Positions 54,867 to 64,000 of a stretch of 64,000 nt of DNA are shown in pieces. Origin of the DNA: Ephydatia muelleri. Lineage: Eukaryota > Porifera > Demospongiae > Spongillida > Spongillidae. The stretch covers positions 4,352,244 through 4,416,243 of the forward strand of contig JABACO010000008.1 of the NCBI GenBank assembly GCA_013339895.1. The letters are read 5' to 3'. The position numbers and the translations under genes were made by a program. The notes under the pieces were generated by a model that ran no database searches, had not been told where the DNA came from, and saw nothing but the letters and a program-made list of their open reading frames with translations. Within the stretch, counting starts at the first letter, position 1. Every line of letters begins with the position of its first letter.

Positions 54867-57800
54867 GTTAGCGCTGTGTGGTGGTTGGTGGCATTGTACC
54901 CAAAGTGAGAGAAGCCAGGCTTGCTCTTATAACCTCAGGTGGCATTGGTTGTATCTCTGTAGCTACTGTATGTGTACATAGTGTCGTCTCCCTTGCATGC
55001 ATGGCCACCTGGGAGAGGTTGTAGTGCTCGGGATGCTCTCATGTGGTGTGTGTGCTCCACAGGAGAGGTTCTCTACGATGCCCTCGACACCCTTAATGAT
55101 GCCAATGTGATTGCCCTGCAGAAGATTCTGGAGGGCAGTGAAGATGGCGGTGTGGAAGCTGTGAGCAAGCTGAAGGCTCTGTACAGGTCATGCATGGACC
55201 TCACCACCATCAGTAGCCTTGGATCAGCACCCCTCCTCCAGCTGATATCGGATGTGGGTAGGTCTGGGGACCACAGAAGAGAATATTTCGTATTCAAAGG
55301 GATGGGGTAGGGGGCATGTACACTGCATACATATAGTCATGGCTACATTGTGTATATGTACATGCATATTTCGCTGATATGATATCATGCACAGTGTAAA
55401 GATTGATACCTGTATGGGCAGCATGTTCACATGTATTTACAAACACATGAAAATGTGTGTGAATCTTTGCCTCGATTCTTGATGGAGAGCACCTACATAC
55501 TGCACTATACTGTACTGTGTTGTGCCTTAAGTTGATGTACACATATTGTATAGGTGGGTGGAGCCTACTGGATGGAAGTAATTCAACCTTTGGCATCAAT
55601 GGGTTGACTTTCTGGAGGCAGAAGATGAGGTCTAGTCCAGCCCTCTTCAGTGTGTCCATTGCAGTAGATGACAAGAATTCCTCACAGTACTCACTTGTGG
55701 TACGTCCAGTGTAATGGTGTAGTAGTATGAATGTGCATGTGCTGTGTGTATTCATGACCACTGCATTCTTGTACATGTAGATACTATAAAGGCACACAGC
55801 AGATAAAACTAGTGCAATACTGTGGGTGTGTTGGTACAGTACATGAACATATAGATTATTTAATACAATTCATGCACAAAATGAATGCATGCACATGTAC
55901 ATGTAAGCACAGATTGACAATGATAAAGCACAAAACAATTATCACTTGCTGCCCAAAATATCAGCAGTTTGATCTTGCAAGGATTGCCTGCAGGGCATCT
56001 TGTCTCATTAGGTCTAAGCTCAGTCTGCCAAATAACTCCTGCCTCACCACCACTTCATTGGAAGCTGAGCCAACAGCCAGTCTCAAAATAAACCATTGAA
56101 TGAGACCAGAGGAGCAGCATCTTCCCACTTCTCCATTTGATGCCCAGTATACACATGGCACCATGAGATGTGGGAGTGGTGTACATATTCAACACGTGCA
56201 TGCAGGCCTGATACTGACATGGAGGGGTACACATATCCCCCTATATGACATGGAGGGGTACACATATCCCCTATATGACATGGAGGGGTACACACTTCCC
56301 CTATATGACATGGAGGGGTACACACTTCCCCTATATGACATGGAGGGGTACACACTTCCCCTATATGACATGGAGGGGTACGCACTTCCCCTATATGACA
56401 TGGAGGGGTACACACTTCCCCTATATGACATGGAGGGGTACACACATCCCCTATATGTACAACGTTTTGCCCAAATGAGCACAATGCTTGTTTACTACAA
56501 TTATTGACGTATTATATGATTTATGATTTGAAATGATTCCTACCTATGGTTTAGTACAGAGTTTGATTAATTAGGTAATGTGCTTTAAGATTAGTGAATT
56601 GAATCAATAATCAGATTTTACTTAACTTTACGTATTGGGGGGAAATGGTAAAGCAAGACTGTTGACGAGTTTTTATTGTTTAGTATTGTGTTTTGAACTT
56701 TTATGTTGTCTACAATTGCATACATCGGTTCATTCAAACTCATACTGCAGTATTTCACTTATTTTGTGCTGTATTGCACTGTAGCTTGCTCAGTCAGGTC
56801 TGTCCCTGCCAACTTCCAGTAGCTATAAAGATAGCACCAGGGTAAGTTCACTCATCACATACATCTATACTGTACATACTACATGTGCACATGCACGTAT
56901 TGTGCATGTATTTATGGTTACAGTACATGAATGTACATTGTACACATGCAGATTGCATGCATTACACAAGCAGTATTCTCGAATGTACACTAGTGTGCTG
57001 TAGATGGGAATAGTACGTGTACATACCATACATATGCATGTATGTCACTGCACATGTGCATGTGCAGTGTAGGTCATTTGTACGTTCATAACAGGTGCAC
57101 ATCTCTTTTCAAAGGTGGCAGCTTTGCAAGTGTTGATGAGTCAGGTTTTAACGCTCATTAATTCTACTCTTAATGCTGGCCAGGCCATTAATGACATGGT
57201 TAGCTTTGAAGCAAGCCTCTCTTCGGTATGTGGCCTTGTGTATTTTGTTCAGCCGCATCATATTAGAGTTTTCATTGCTTTCCTGTTGACCAGATCTTTG
57301 TCCCTGATGACAGCCAGACTCCAAACTTAACATACAATGTTATGACTGTTGAACAGCTGCAAGTGATGTGGCCTTATGTGAGTGCATGCATTCATCTCTG
57401 GTAGCAAATGGAGGTGTGCAGTACTGGCACATGTCGTATATTGTATTTACTGGATGTTTATGTGGTATTTTGTACATGTACGTGTCACTAACAGGACTAA
57501 TCAGCTTGTGGTGAAAATTCATGTACAGTAGAATGTACTAGTATTAAAATGCATGTACTGGACATGTGGAATTGTGTTGCTGCAAAATCAGGTCTGTGTC
57601 TGTTACGTTTGTGGGTTCATTCAGGAAGTAATAAGTACACATGTTTTATGATACACTGTACAATATTTTGTGGAAGGGGATGAAGGAATGCATGAAGTAT
57701 GGAAACTTCCCAAACTGCACAGAGAGGGCTCAACTTCATATATGTAGTGATGTTCATCCATGCATGTACAGCTCTATGTCTCTGTAAATCTCTGTAATAC

Positions 57801-60800
57801 ATTGTACACTTCTTTGTAGCTACCAGTGTGTTGCTATAGTACTGTATATACTGTATGTACATGGTAGCTACTGGTTTGAGGTCTACATGACTGTGGACAC
57901 ATTGTTATGTATTTTAACCTTACTGTGTACCTCTACATGTATTTTAGTTTGACTGGTTGACTAGTTTGAACCAGACCTTCAACTCAATAAACAGCTCCAT
58001 TTCTCCTAACCAAACTGTGATTGTCAGGCAACCTAGCTATTTCACCAATTTGACCAACCTGCTCAATGAAACCAGCAATGCGTAAGTTTGCTACATGCAG
58101 TAATGTTGGACTAGTGTCTGTGTGATTACACTCCATATATTAAGCCACTGCATGGGGAGAGTGAAAATATTTCAGACCATATACAGCTGAACCCAGTACA
58201 ATTTTATGTTACCATGTACCTGTACCACAAATCCAATTACATGTCGTTCTCACTCAACATTCTACTGAACATGGATTGCTGTTGCCATATTTACTGCACA
58301 TGTACATGCAATGTACACAATATGGTCCACATTCTGGCCACAGCAGTGTATCTATGTACATGTCCTTGTGCTGCACAGATCATTACAAACGTGCATGTAT
58401 GTCTCTGCCTTCTGCTCCTCCAGCACCCTTGAGAACTATGCCATGTGGCAGTTCATCTTCCAGTACTTCCCCTACCTTGGCCAGGACTATCTCAATGCAT
58501 ATGGCGTCTATAGTGGTAAGGTTGGGCTGTCCGTCCAGCCCCAGCGCTATGCAACTTGTGTTCAAGTGGCCCAGAGTATAATGCCAATGGCTCTTGCCAG
58601 ACCTTATACTGACTCTGTGCTTCCCGCTGGCTCTAAGGTTAGTCACGTACAGCATGCGCTACGTGTGCACATGTGCAGTAAAAGTAATGTGTGCTGGTGT
58701 AGTGTGCAGTGTACGTGTAGAGTACATGACATGACTGTAGGAATGGAAGGACACCTCTCAGTACTATAGGTGCTCTCTAAATAGCAATAGAGATCATGAA
58801 CTTGTGTGTGGCATTAGTTTAGTGTTGTCTTTGGGCAGTGCACATACTTTACATATATAGTATTGTGTCAATGTAGCTATAGACATACATGTACATGGTA
58901 TATGGTACATGTACATGTACAATCGTCCTCCACTATACAGTTATGTGTTATACACTGTAATGCATGTGCATGTCATCAAGTGGTAATCCTGTATGATGTG
59001 TGTACTGTACATGTACATGTACATTGGTACATGGACATGCTTGCATGTGCTTGTGTACATGTATGCTGTACATGTGTGGTGATGGATGTGTTCCACTCTG
59101 TTGTGCTACCAGGAAGTTGTGTCTGAAATGGCAAGCAGCATTGTAGCAGCATTCAAGTCGCAAGTCAGCGGCTTTGATTGGCTTGATGCTCAGACAAAGG
59201 CAGCATGCATGGCTAAGGTGTGGTCATGATGTTTGTTTCTGCCCGCATTCGTCAGTCAGTGTTAGAATGTTTGTGTTTGTAATGCTGGGGTGTTTGCAAA
59301 TAAGAGCAACAGTTTTAAATTTATTATTAGGATTATGAATATAAATGAATTACTATGCACCTACTGTACGGTAATGTGTTACTATAATAAGATTACCTAT
59401 CCTTACTAATTAATTAATGTGATATACATGCAATAATGAAGACAATTTTTTATTAATTGGAGGATTCATAAACTGCACATTAATTGAATTAAATTATTGA
59501 TTTATTCAAATCAAAAAATCTAAACATTTTTAACCACAAAGCTTTTAATGGTTTTGACTTTTAATAACTCACTCAAATAATTTTAATACCAAATGAAATG
59601 GTAGTGGAAACATTATTAAAATAAGTCATCCAATATATATTCAACCTGGATTAATTTTACATGAGTATCCTGACCCTGCGTATTCATATATTGCGCTACG
59701 CATGCATAATTTAGCTCTAACCTTAATAACTGTGACACTAGAGGGCTTATTTGTATGATTGTTACATGTATGACTTCCTGTTACAACAATCTACACATAA
59801 ATAGTACTGTATGAGCTCATACATGTAAGTTGAGCACTTGTATGTGCTAATGTCTAGAATCACATGAAAAATCCTTTCGAGTTTCGGGGCTAGAAATGCG
59901 ACAAATAGTATTTGCCTAACTACTATAATGCATATAAAAATGAATCAAGTGGTTAATAAATTTCAAACCTCAGTTATATAATTTTAAAACCATTGCCTTC
60001 ATTTGCGAACATGTACAGCTGTAGTGCATCTGGATTATTGCCAGTTAGGAATAATATGTACATGATACAGTACATACATGTATGCACACAGCTGTAGCTA
60101 CAGTGTACTTGTACTGTATTTCTGTACAGTTACAGTATTGTACTGTACACTGTACATGATGTATGCTTGCTACTGGGCCTACATGTACTTCACCTGCTCT
60201 TTCTCATCAGGCCAATGCCATCAGTCGAATGGTGGCTTATCCAGACTACATCCACAATAACACCTATCTGTCTATTCTGTATAGCTGGGTAAGATGAACT
60301 GCATGTGCTAGCAGGCAGTGTGCACACTGTGATTTATGTACAGTGTATTTTGTGTTTTTACTTGCTAACTATGAAGCAGTTGTGCAGTTCTTATGTGGAA
60401 TTGCACGATGTTCCGTGTTTTTTGTAAGACAAGTTGCCCCGTCCATAAATTCGCCTCTGGTAATTGCCCCTGCAGGATACTGCTTTTGTTGTATTCTTTC
60501 AAATTATGTTTGTAGACTTTGATTCCATGATTAATTTTACTTTATATTGTAGCTGAATACGTCAGGCTCATTCTTCAGTATGTATGATCAATTTGCTGTT
60601 TTTGAGGTACAGTCCAATCTGAAATTGTTGAACACACCTGTGGACAAGACTGTGTAAGCTGGAGTACCCCATCTACAGACCATGGTTGCATTGATAATTG
60701 CCCGGGAGGAAAAAATAAATTAATTAAACATGCACATGCATATTCTGTACATGTAGGTGCATTACTTTATCATGGTACTTTATACACCACTGAGTGCTAC

Positions 60801-63659
60801 ATTCGAAGTTACTTTCTCAAAGCAATGTATTTTTATTCACTTGTTGCATTGACTCACTGTACAGTACCTGAAAAGAATGCATAGATGCCTGGATGAGCAA
60901 TGGCTATTAAACTTCGAAGCTAGTATGCCACATGGCCCCCCCCTCCCCCCCCAGTCATGATAGTAGCATTTGTGGGTACTTTGTGGTGCACATATGTCAG
61001 TGCTGTACACGTTACGTGTGTGTCTGTGTGGTTACGTGTACCAGCAGAGCTTAGTATTAGTAATAACATTTTTAATAAAACAGGTGGGACAATGCTCCAA
61101 CAGCTGTCAACGCATATTATGACCCTAACTTCAACCAGTTTGGTATGTCTTGTCACCATGTGTCCTGCTGTTGTTTCATACCATGTGTCCTGCTGTTGTT
61201 CACACCATGTGTCCTGCTGTTGTTTCATACCATGTGTCCTGCTGTTGTTCATACCATGTGTCCTGCTGTTGTTCACACCATGTGTCCTGCTGTTGTTCAC
61301 ACCATGTGTCCTGCTGTTGTTCACACCATGTGTCCTGCTGTTGTTCACACCATGTGTCCTGCTGTTGTTCACACCATGTGTCCTGCTGTTGTTCACACCA
61401 TGTGTCCTCCTGTTGTTCACACCATGTGTGCCTCTGCAGTGTTCCTGGAGGGGATCATGAATACACCTGTATTTGATGTTGGCTGGCCCAGGTAATGGTA
61501 ACATGCTTGTATTGGTTTGCATTCCACATCCTGTCATACTACTGCACTGCACATATGTGTGCATGTGTATGCGCTTACATGTACATGTACAGTACTCTTG
61601 TTATGTGCTAGTGCACTACAGCACACAGCTGTACCTTATGACCCATATGTGAGCATGTTGTTTGTGTACATGTACATGTGTTTGTACAGTATGTTTGCAT
61701 GCACGTGTAGGTAAGTACTTGGCATTGCAGTACACTGACTGCAAGTTTGCCATATGCACATATGTAGCGGTACATGTACCGTACATGTACCGTACATGTA
61801 CGGTACATGTATGGTGCCAAATATACTGCGTACACATGCATACTTGCAAAACATGCATGTACATGCAAACAAACACATACTACAAATGCAAGTATGTATG
61901 TGTGTGCATGAAGTGGTCCATTTGACAATGGTAGGAGCATTACTCCTGGTCAGTTCGGTCAGCGGTGCGGCCAGTGAGGCGTAACATGGCACAAACTTCC
62001 TGTAATAGCCTGTGAGCCCCAAGAATGTCCTGACTTCCTTCTTTGTTTTGGGTACAGGAAAGTCTTCCACTGCCGTCAACTTCCCTATTTCTGGTCGTAC
62101 CTGACCGTTCCCTACAATGTGTCCTTGGTAGGTGCACTCCTTCATTGCAAAGTGACACTTGGACGGTTTTGCTGTCAGTCCCGCTGTTCTCAGTCTCTCC
62201 AGCACATTCCTCAGAGACGCCAAGTGTTCCGGCCATGTTGCGTTATGTATCACTAGGTCATCGAGGTAGGCAGCAGCACAGTCCTCCAACCCTCGGAGAA
62301 GCTGGTCCATCAACCTCTGTCGGCCCTATAGCTCTGCCTCTTCACTGCATCCTGCTCTGCCTTAGCCCCTTGTTCGTGACAACGCCCCGCGAAGTGACCT
62401 TCTTCTCCGCACTTGAAGCAACGTGGTTTGTCCTGGGAGTTGTCCATTCCAGGTCCCTCGTTCTTCAAGCCACTCCTGCCCATTCCGTTCCCCGAACCGC
62501 ACTCTCGAGCATGTACGAAACTGTCCGCCAGGTCAAATGCCGCTTCGCTTGTCTCTGGTTCCCTTTCCCGGATCCACACTTGCAGAATCGTGGGTAGACT
62601 GTTCACGAACTGTTCCTTAACGAGGACGTCCAGCAGTTCTTCCTTTGACTCGTAGTCCCGGAGCCATTTCTTTGCTGTGTCCTGCAGTCTATTCCCGAGT
62701 TCTCGGTAGGTTTCCTCTGCTTTCTTCTTGGTGGATCGAAACCGCATGCGGTAGGTCTCCCCTCTGATACCGTACCGTACCAAAATGGCTTCTTTTAGCT
62801 GCTCGTAGTTGGCCGCCGCCTCAGCTGCGAGGGAACCGTAGACCTCCTGTGCTCTCCCGCTTAAGTATGGAGCCAGCTTGAAAGTCCACCGGTTCCTGTC
62901 CACCTCATAGGCCTCCATCACGCGTTCGAACGTCGTTAGGTACGTTTCGATGTCGTCCTTATCCGTAAGCCTCACCAGTTGCGCATCTCTCTCCCGTGGT
63001 TTCCTGTCCCTGCCGTCGTCGAGGGTAGATTTCTCTAGTAGCCTGGCAATTAGTGCCATCTGCCGCTCGCTCTCCTCCTGTCGTCGCTGCTCCTCCACGA
63101 GTCTTCGACGCCTCTCTTCATCCTCCGCCGCCCTCCGACGCTCCTCCGCCTCGGCCTGTCGCTGCTGGCTGTCCACCAGGATCTTCAGTAGATCACCCAC
63201 CGACACCGACGAGGACTGTTGTGACATTTCCCCACTATCTCCTTGAATGGCGTTATACGTAAGTCCAGACCGCGTTGTCATGTACACTCGCAATCACCTG
63301 CCTGTGATGCGACTTTGTCATGAAACTGCACAACAAAAGAACACCGCTGCCACCAAATGTTAGGGTCCACCGTTAGCTTTAACGCCTAACGCCTGGGCTT
63401 GCGCACCCGTCAAGGATATATTTTGAAATACACAATTGAGTACACGCGTATAAGCCTCCCTCATACACATTAGCCACCCGTTTAAATAGTTTTCTTTATC
63501 CTGCGTCCGTGGGGGGTCCGGAACATAACTCTGGTCCGAGGTAGGATCGTTCTTTTCCTCCAGCGGTAGATACTTGTAAGTCAATGTTCATTACGTAATG
63601 TAAGTTGTCGACATGTCCTCGGTCCCGGACCCTTACACTGTGCATACATGTATATCTGT

Positions 63660-63737
<78 letters not shown>

Positions 63738-63871
63738 TGTCTGTGTGTGTGGTGTCTGTGTGCATTGTACGGACAATGTAGATCTCTTTCCCCCCTATTG
63801 CAGCTACTCCCAGTATGGAGGCATGGGTATGGTCATTGGACATGAACTGACACATGGCTTTGACAACACTG
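54485..63871 (+). CDS. M13 (neprilysin/ECE-like) zinc metallopeptidase, 14 exons, 3-prime end outside window
   Basis: Coding exons: 54485-54866, 55063-55257, 55554-55699, 56785-56841, 57115-57225, 57294-57377, 57948-58081, 58424-58637, 59113-59217, 60211-60288, 60553-60653, 61084-61142, 61440-61491, 63804-63871. All have GT-AG borders and compatible phases, giving about 595 residues. The N-terminus is cytosolic (residues 1-32, basic RIRRPFKEVRTK), then a membrane helix (33-57), so a type II ectoenzyme. The ectodomain starts with the family cysteines (CLTPSCIRLSS, DPCTDFYNFSCGNW). Later landmarks: YRSCMD, DDKNSSQY, FDWL, the substrate-binding NAYY (545-548) and the zinc motif HELTH (586-590), all close to neprilysin numbering (NA 542-543, HExxH 583-587). 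The third zinc ligand (ExxxD) and C-terminus are not in view. The family cleaves small peptides at the cell surface. No frame lesion seen, so probably functional. Confidence 0.93.
55063..55257 (+). CDS. Peptidase exon 2
   Basis: Acceptor CTCCACAG, donor GTAGGT. Contains AVSKLKALYRSCMDL, a conserved M13 block. Phase 1 to phase 1. Confidence 0.9.
55554..55699 (+). CDS. Peptidase exon 3
   Basis: Acceptor TTGTATAG, donor GTACGT. GGWSLLDG, SVSIAVDDKNSSQYSLV. Ends phase 0. Confidence 0.9.
56216..56456. repeat. 30-bp minisatellite, eight units, in peptidase intron 3
   Basis: Units of 30 bp (first 31) contain GACATGGAGGGGTACACAC and CCCCTATAT. Confidence 0.95.
56785..56841 (+). CDS. Peptidase exon 4
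   Basis: Acceptor CACTGTAG, donor GTAAGT, 19 codons, phase 0: LAQSGLSLPTSSSYKDSTR, the M13 QxGLxLP block. Confidence 0.85.
57115..57225 (+). CDS. Peptidase exon 5
   Basis: Acceptor TTTTCAAAG, donor GTATGT, 37 codons, phase 0; ends SFEASLSS, matching the FExxLA block. Confidence 0.9.
57294..57377 (+). CDS. Peptidase exon 6
   Basis: Acceptor TTGACCAG, donor GTGAGT, 28 codons, phase 0: TYNVMTVEQLQVMWPY. Confidence 0.9.
57948..58081 (+). CDS. Peptidase exon 7
   Basis: Acceptor GTATTTTAG, donor GTAAGT; starts FDWLTSLNQTF. Several N-glycosylation sequons. Ends phase 2. Confidence 0.9.
58424..58637 (+). CDS. Peptidase exon 8
   Basis: Acceptor CTCCTCCAG, donor GTTAGT; LENYAMWQFIFQYFPYL, then RYATCVQVAQSIMP with the conserved cysteine. 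Ends phase 0. Confidence 0.92.
59113..59217 (+). CDS. Peptidase exon 9
   Basis: Acceptor GCTACCAG, donor GTGTGG (weak), 35 codons: FDWLDAQTKAACMAK, matching the WMDxxTKxxAxxK block. Confidence 0.9.
60211..60288 (+). CDS. Peptidase exon 10
   Basis: Acceptor CTCATCAG, donor GTAAGA, 26 codons: MVAYPDYIHNNTYLS. Confidence 0.9.
60553..60653 (+). CDS. Peptidase exon 11
   Basis: Acceptor TATTGTAG, donor GTAAGC; ends LNTPVDKTV, the NxPVDxxxW region split by the intron. Phase 2. Confidence 0.9.
61084..61142 (+). CDS. Peptidase exon 12
   Basis: Acceptor AAAACAG, donor GTATGT; WDNAPTAVNAYYDPNFNQF carries the NAYY substrate-binding motif. The phase 2 start fits exon 11. Confidence 0.9.
61155..61420. 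repeat. 24-bp minisatellite, eleven units, filling peptidase intron 12
   Basis: Units of 24-25 bp (ACCATGTGTCCTGCTGTTGT...) start 12 bp after the donor and stop 19 bp before exon 13. A further partial unit (ACCATGTGT) immediately precedes the acceptor GCCTCTGCAG. Confidence 0.95.
61440..61491 (+). CDS. Peptidase exon 13
   Basis: Acceptor CCTCTGCAG, donor GTAATG; VFLEGIMNTPVFDVGWPR, matching the PAGILQPPFF region. Phase 1 in, phase 2 out. Confidence 0.88.
61916..62330 (-). pseudogene. RT C-terminal half of the intronic gypsy element
   Basis: Minus-strand frame with MDQLLRGLEDCAAAYLDDL (catalytic YLDD at the end), LTAKPSKCHFAMKE, and TFLGLTGYYRKFVPCYASLA, standard gypsy RT-to-RNase H blocks. 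It ends abruptly after IVKW in unrelated AC-rich DNA. Its start overlaps the gag stop in another frame, the mark of an internal deletion. Confidence 0.85.
62310..63281 (-). CDS. Gag protein with coiled coil, SCAN-like region and zinc knuckle (323 aa)
   Basis: Open from ATG (63281, MTTRSGLTYN) to TGA (62310-62312); a longer frame upstream has no ATG. A charged coiled coil lies at about residues 45-90 (AEAEERRRAAEDEERRRR). A helical region at about 110-250 carries WTFKLAPYLSGRAQEVY, LVKEQFVNSLPTILQVW and AFDLADSFVHAR, the pattern of SCAN and Gmr1-type gag domains, known to self-associate. A CX2CX4HX4C knuckle (CFKCGEEGHFAGRC) follows near residue 290 and binds RNA in related gags. No lesion, although the element is otherwise truncated, so the last ~10 residues may derive from the deletion junction. 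Confidence 0.8.
   Translation of the reverse strand: MTTRSGLTYNAIQGDSGEMSQQSSSVSVGDLLKILVDSQQRQAEAEERRRAAEDEERRRRLVEEQRRQEESERQMALIARLLEKSTLDDGRDRKPRERDAQLVRLTDKDDIETYLTTFERVMEAYEVDRNRWTFKLAPYLSGRAQEVYGSLAAEAAANYEQLKEAILVRYGIRGETYRMRFRSTKKKAEETYRELGNRLQDTAKKWLRDYESKEELLDVLVKEQFVNSLPTILQVWIREREPETSEAAFDLADSFVHARECGSGNGMGRSGLKNEGPGMDNSQDKPRCFKCGEEGHFAGRCHEQGAKAEQDAVKRQSYRADRG
63342..63355 (-). promoter_or_regulatory. Primer-binding site, tRNA-Leu type
   Basis: On the minus strand TGGTGGCAGCGGTG begins two bases after the LTR. It is complementary to a tRNA 3-prime end reading CACCGCTGCCACCA, as in animal tRNA-Leu. Confidence 0.75.
63358..63637 (-). repeat. 5-prime LTR, 280 bp
   Basis: On the minus strand it starts TGTAAGGGTCC and ends GGACCCTAACA, giving 11-bp terminal inverted repeats with one mismatch and TG...CA ends. 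Followed by the primer-binding site. No second LTR in view. Confidence 0.8.
63665..63760. repeat. (TG)n microsatellite
   Basis: TG tract with GGTGTC interruptions in peptidase intron 13, between the LTR and exon 14. Confidence 0.95.
63804..63871 (+). CDS. Peptidase exon 14 with HELTH zinc motif
   Basis: Acceptor CCTATTGCAG, donor GTGTGT. YGGMGMVIGHELTHGFDNTG holds both zinc histidines and the catalytic glutamate. Ends phase 1; the gene continues to the right of the window. Confidence 0.92.
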
Positions 63872-64000
63872 GTGTGTACTAGTATCTAATTTATGGGTTC
63901 CACCCACAGTACATGTACTTGTGCAATATGTCATTTGATTTTTGAGGGCTTGATATTTTTGTCAACTGTCATGCATTCTACTGTAATACTATGCAGATAC

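Larger units (their letters stand above)
61916..63637 (-). mobile_element. LTR retroelement with SCAN-like gag (Gmr1-like gypsy), truncated, in peptidase intron 13
   Basis: Minus-strand order: 5-prime LTR, tRNA primer site, gag, then directly the second half of RT, breaking off near 61916. Protease, the first half of RT, RNase H, integrase and 3-prime LTR are missing. Opposite in orientation to the host gene. Little TACATGTA inside, so probably young. Confidence 0.85.

Noticed and set aside
56083..56507. Open frames of up to 135 codons on both strands
   Set aside because: Artefact of the 30-bp tandem repeat in a peptidase intron.
51687..61420. Regularly repeated units that could be taken for a CRISPR array
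   Set aside because: Units are directly adjacent with no unique spacers, and the genome is eukaryotic; they are minisatellites.
60920..61564. Cysteine-rich and NNSRTHGV-type repeat proteins on both strands
   Set aside because: Artefact of the 24-bp tandem repeat in intron 12; flanking peptidase exons use a different, conserved frame.
62043..63262. Plus-strand open frames opposite the gag and RT
   Set aside because: Shadows of the GC-rich minus-strand gag; the minus frame has the zinc knuckle and RT motifs.

Overview
This is animal (metazoan) nuclear DNA, most likely from a marine invertebrate. The signs are spliced genes with GT-AG introns, a type II membrane M13 (neprilysin/ECE-like) peptidase, ankyrin-repeat exons, a CR1-like LINE, Ty3/gypsy and DIRS-like retroelements, and TA- and TTAA-targeting miniature DNA transposons. 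A sponge or other early-branching animal is possible, but the sequence does not prove it. Two runs of exactly 1000 N (13824-14823 and 27129-28128) are scaffold gaps of arbitrary size.

Layout. From about 51.65 kb down to 0.4 kb the minus strand carries a very long ankyrin gene or tandem gene cluster. A start exon (51591-51638) and an N-terminal cap exon (51164-51277) are followed by at least 22 further ankyrin exons. Seventeen of these are exactly 99 nt, encode exactly one 33-residue repeat each, and have phase-0 introns on both sides. A probable 3-prime-end module (84-nt exon, 96-nt exon, terminal exon) occurs twice, at 4.2-3.5 kb and 43.3-42.7 kb, so at least two gene copies or two alternative ends are present.

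The ankyrin exons are separated by retroelement debris on the plus strand, repeated in the same order: DIRS-like RT/RNase H (copies at 23, 37 and 47.5 kb), then a gypsy LTR and gag, then a (GA)n tract, then gypsy protease-RT-RNase H (six copies), then more ankyrin exons. The locus therefore seems to have grown by duplication of composite 'retroelement plus ankyrin exon' blocks. Later insertions sit inside it: a nearly full-length CR1-like LINE (6382-10122), a 747-bp TA-flanked MITE (31501-32247) and a 198-bp TTAA-flanked MITE (two copies in the DIRS RT, one elsewhere). Two of these have an empty-site paralogue in the window.

From 54.485 kb to the right edge the plus strand encodes the first 14 coding exons (about 595 residues) of an M13 metallopeptidase, up to and including the HELTH zinc motif; the C-terminal exons lie outside. 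Intron 3 holds a 30-bp minisatellite, intron 12 is almost wholly a 24-bp minisatellite, and intron 13 holds a 5-prime-LTR/gag/RT remnant of a gypsy element whose gag resembles the SCAN domain family (Gmr1-like).

The most unusual signal is the palindrome TACATGTA, which saturates the non-coding DNA. Comparing paralogous copies within the window, a plain TA in one copy repeatedly corresponds to TACATGTA (sometimes TACTGTA) in another: precise small insertions at TA, of the form expected for excision scars of a TA-targeting (Tc1/mariner-type) transposon.
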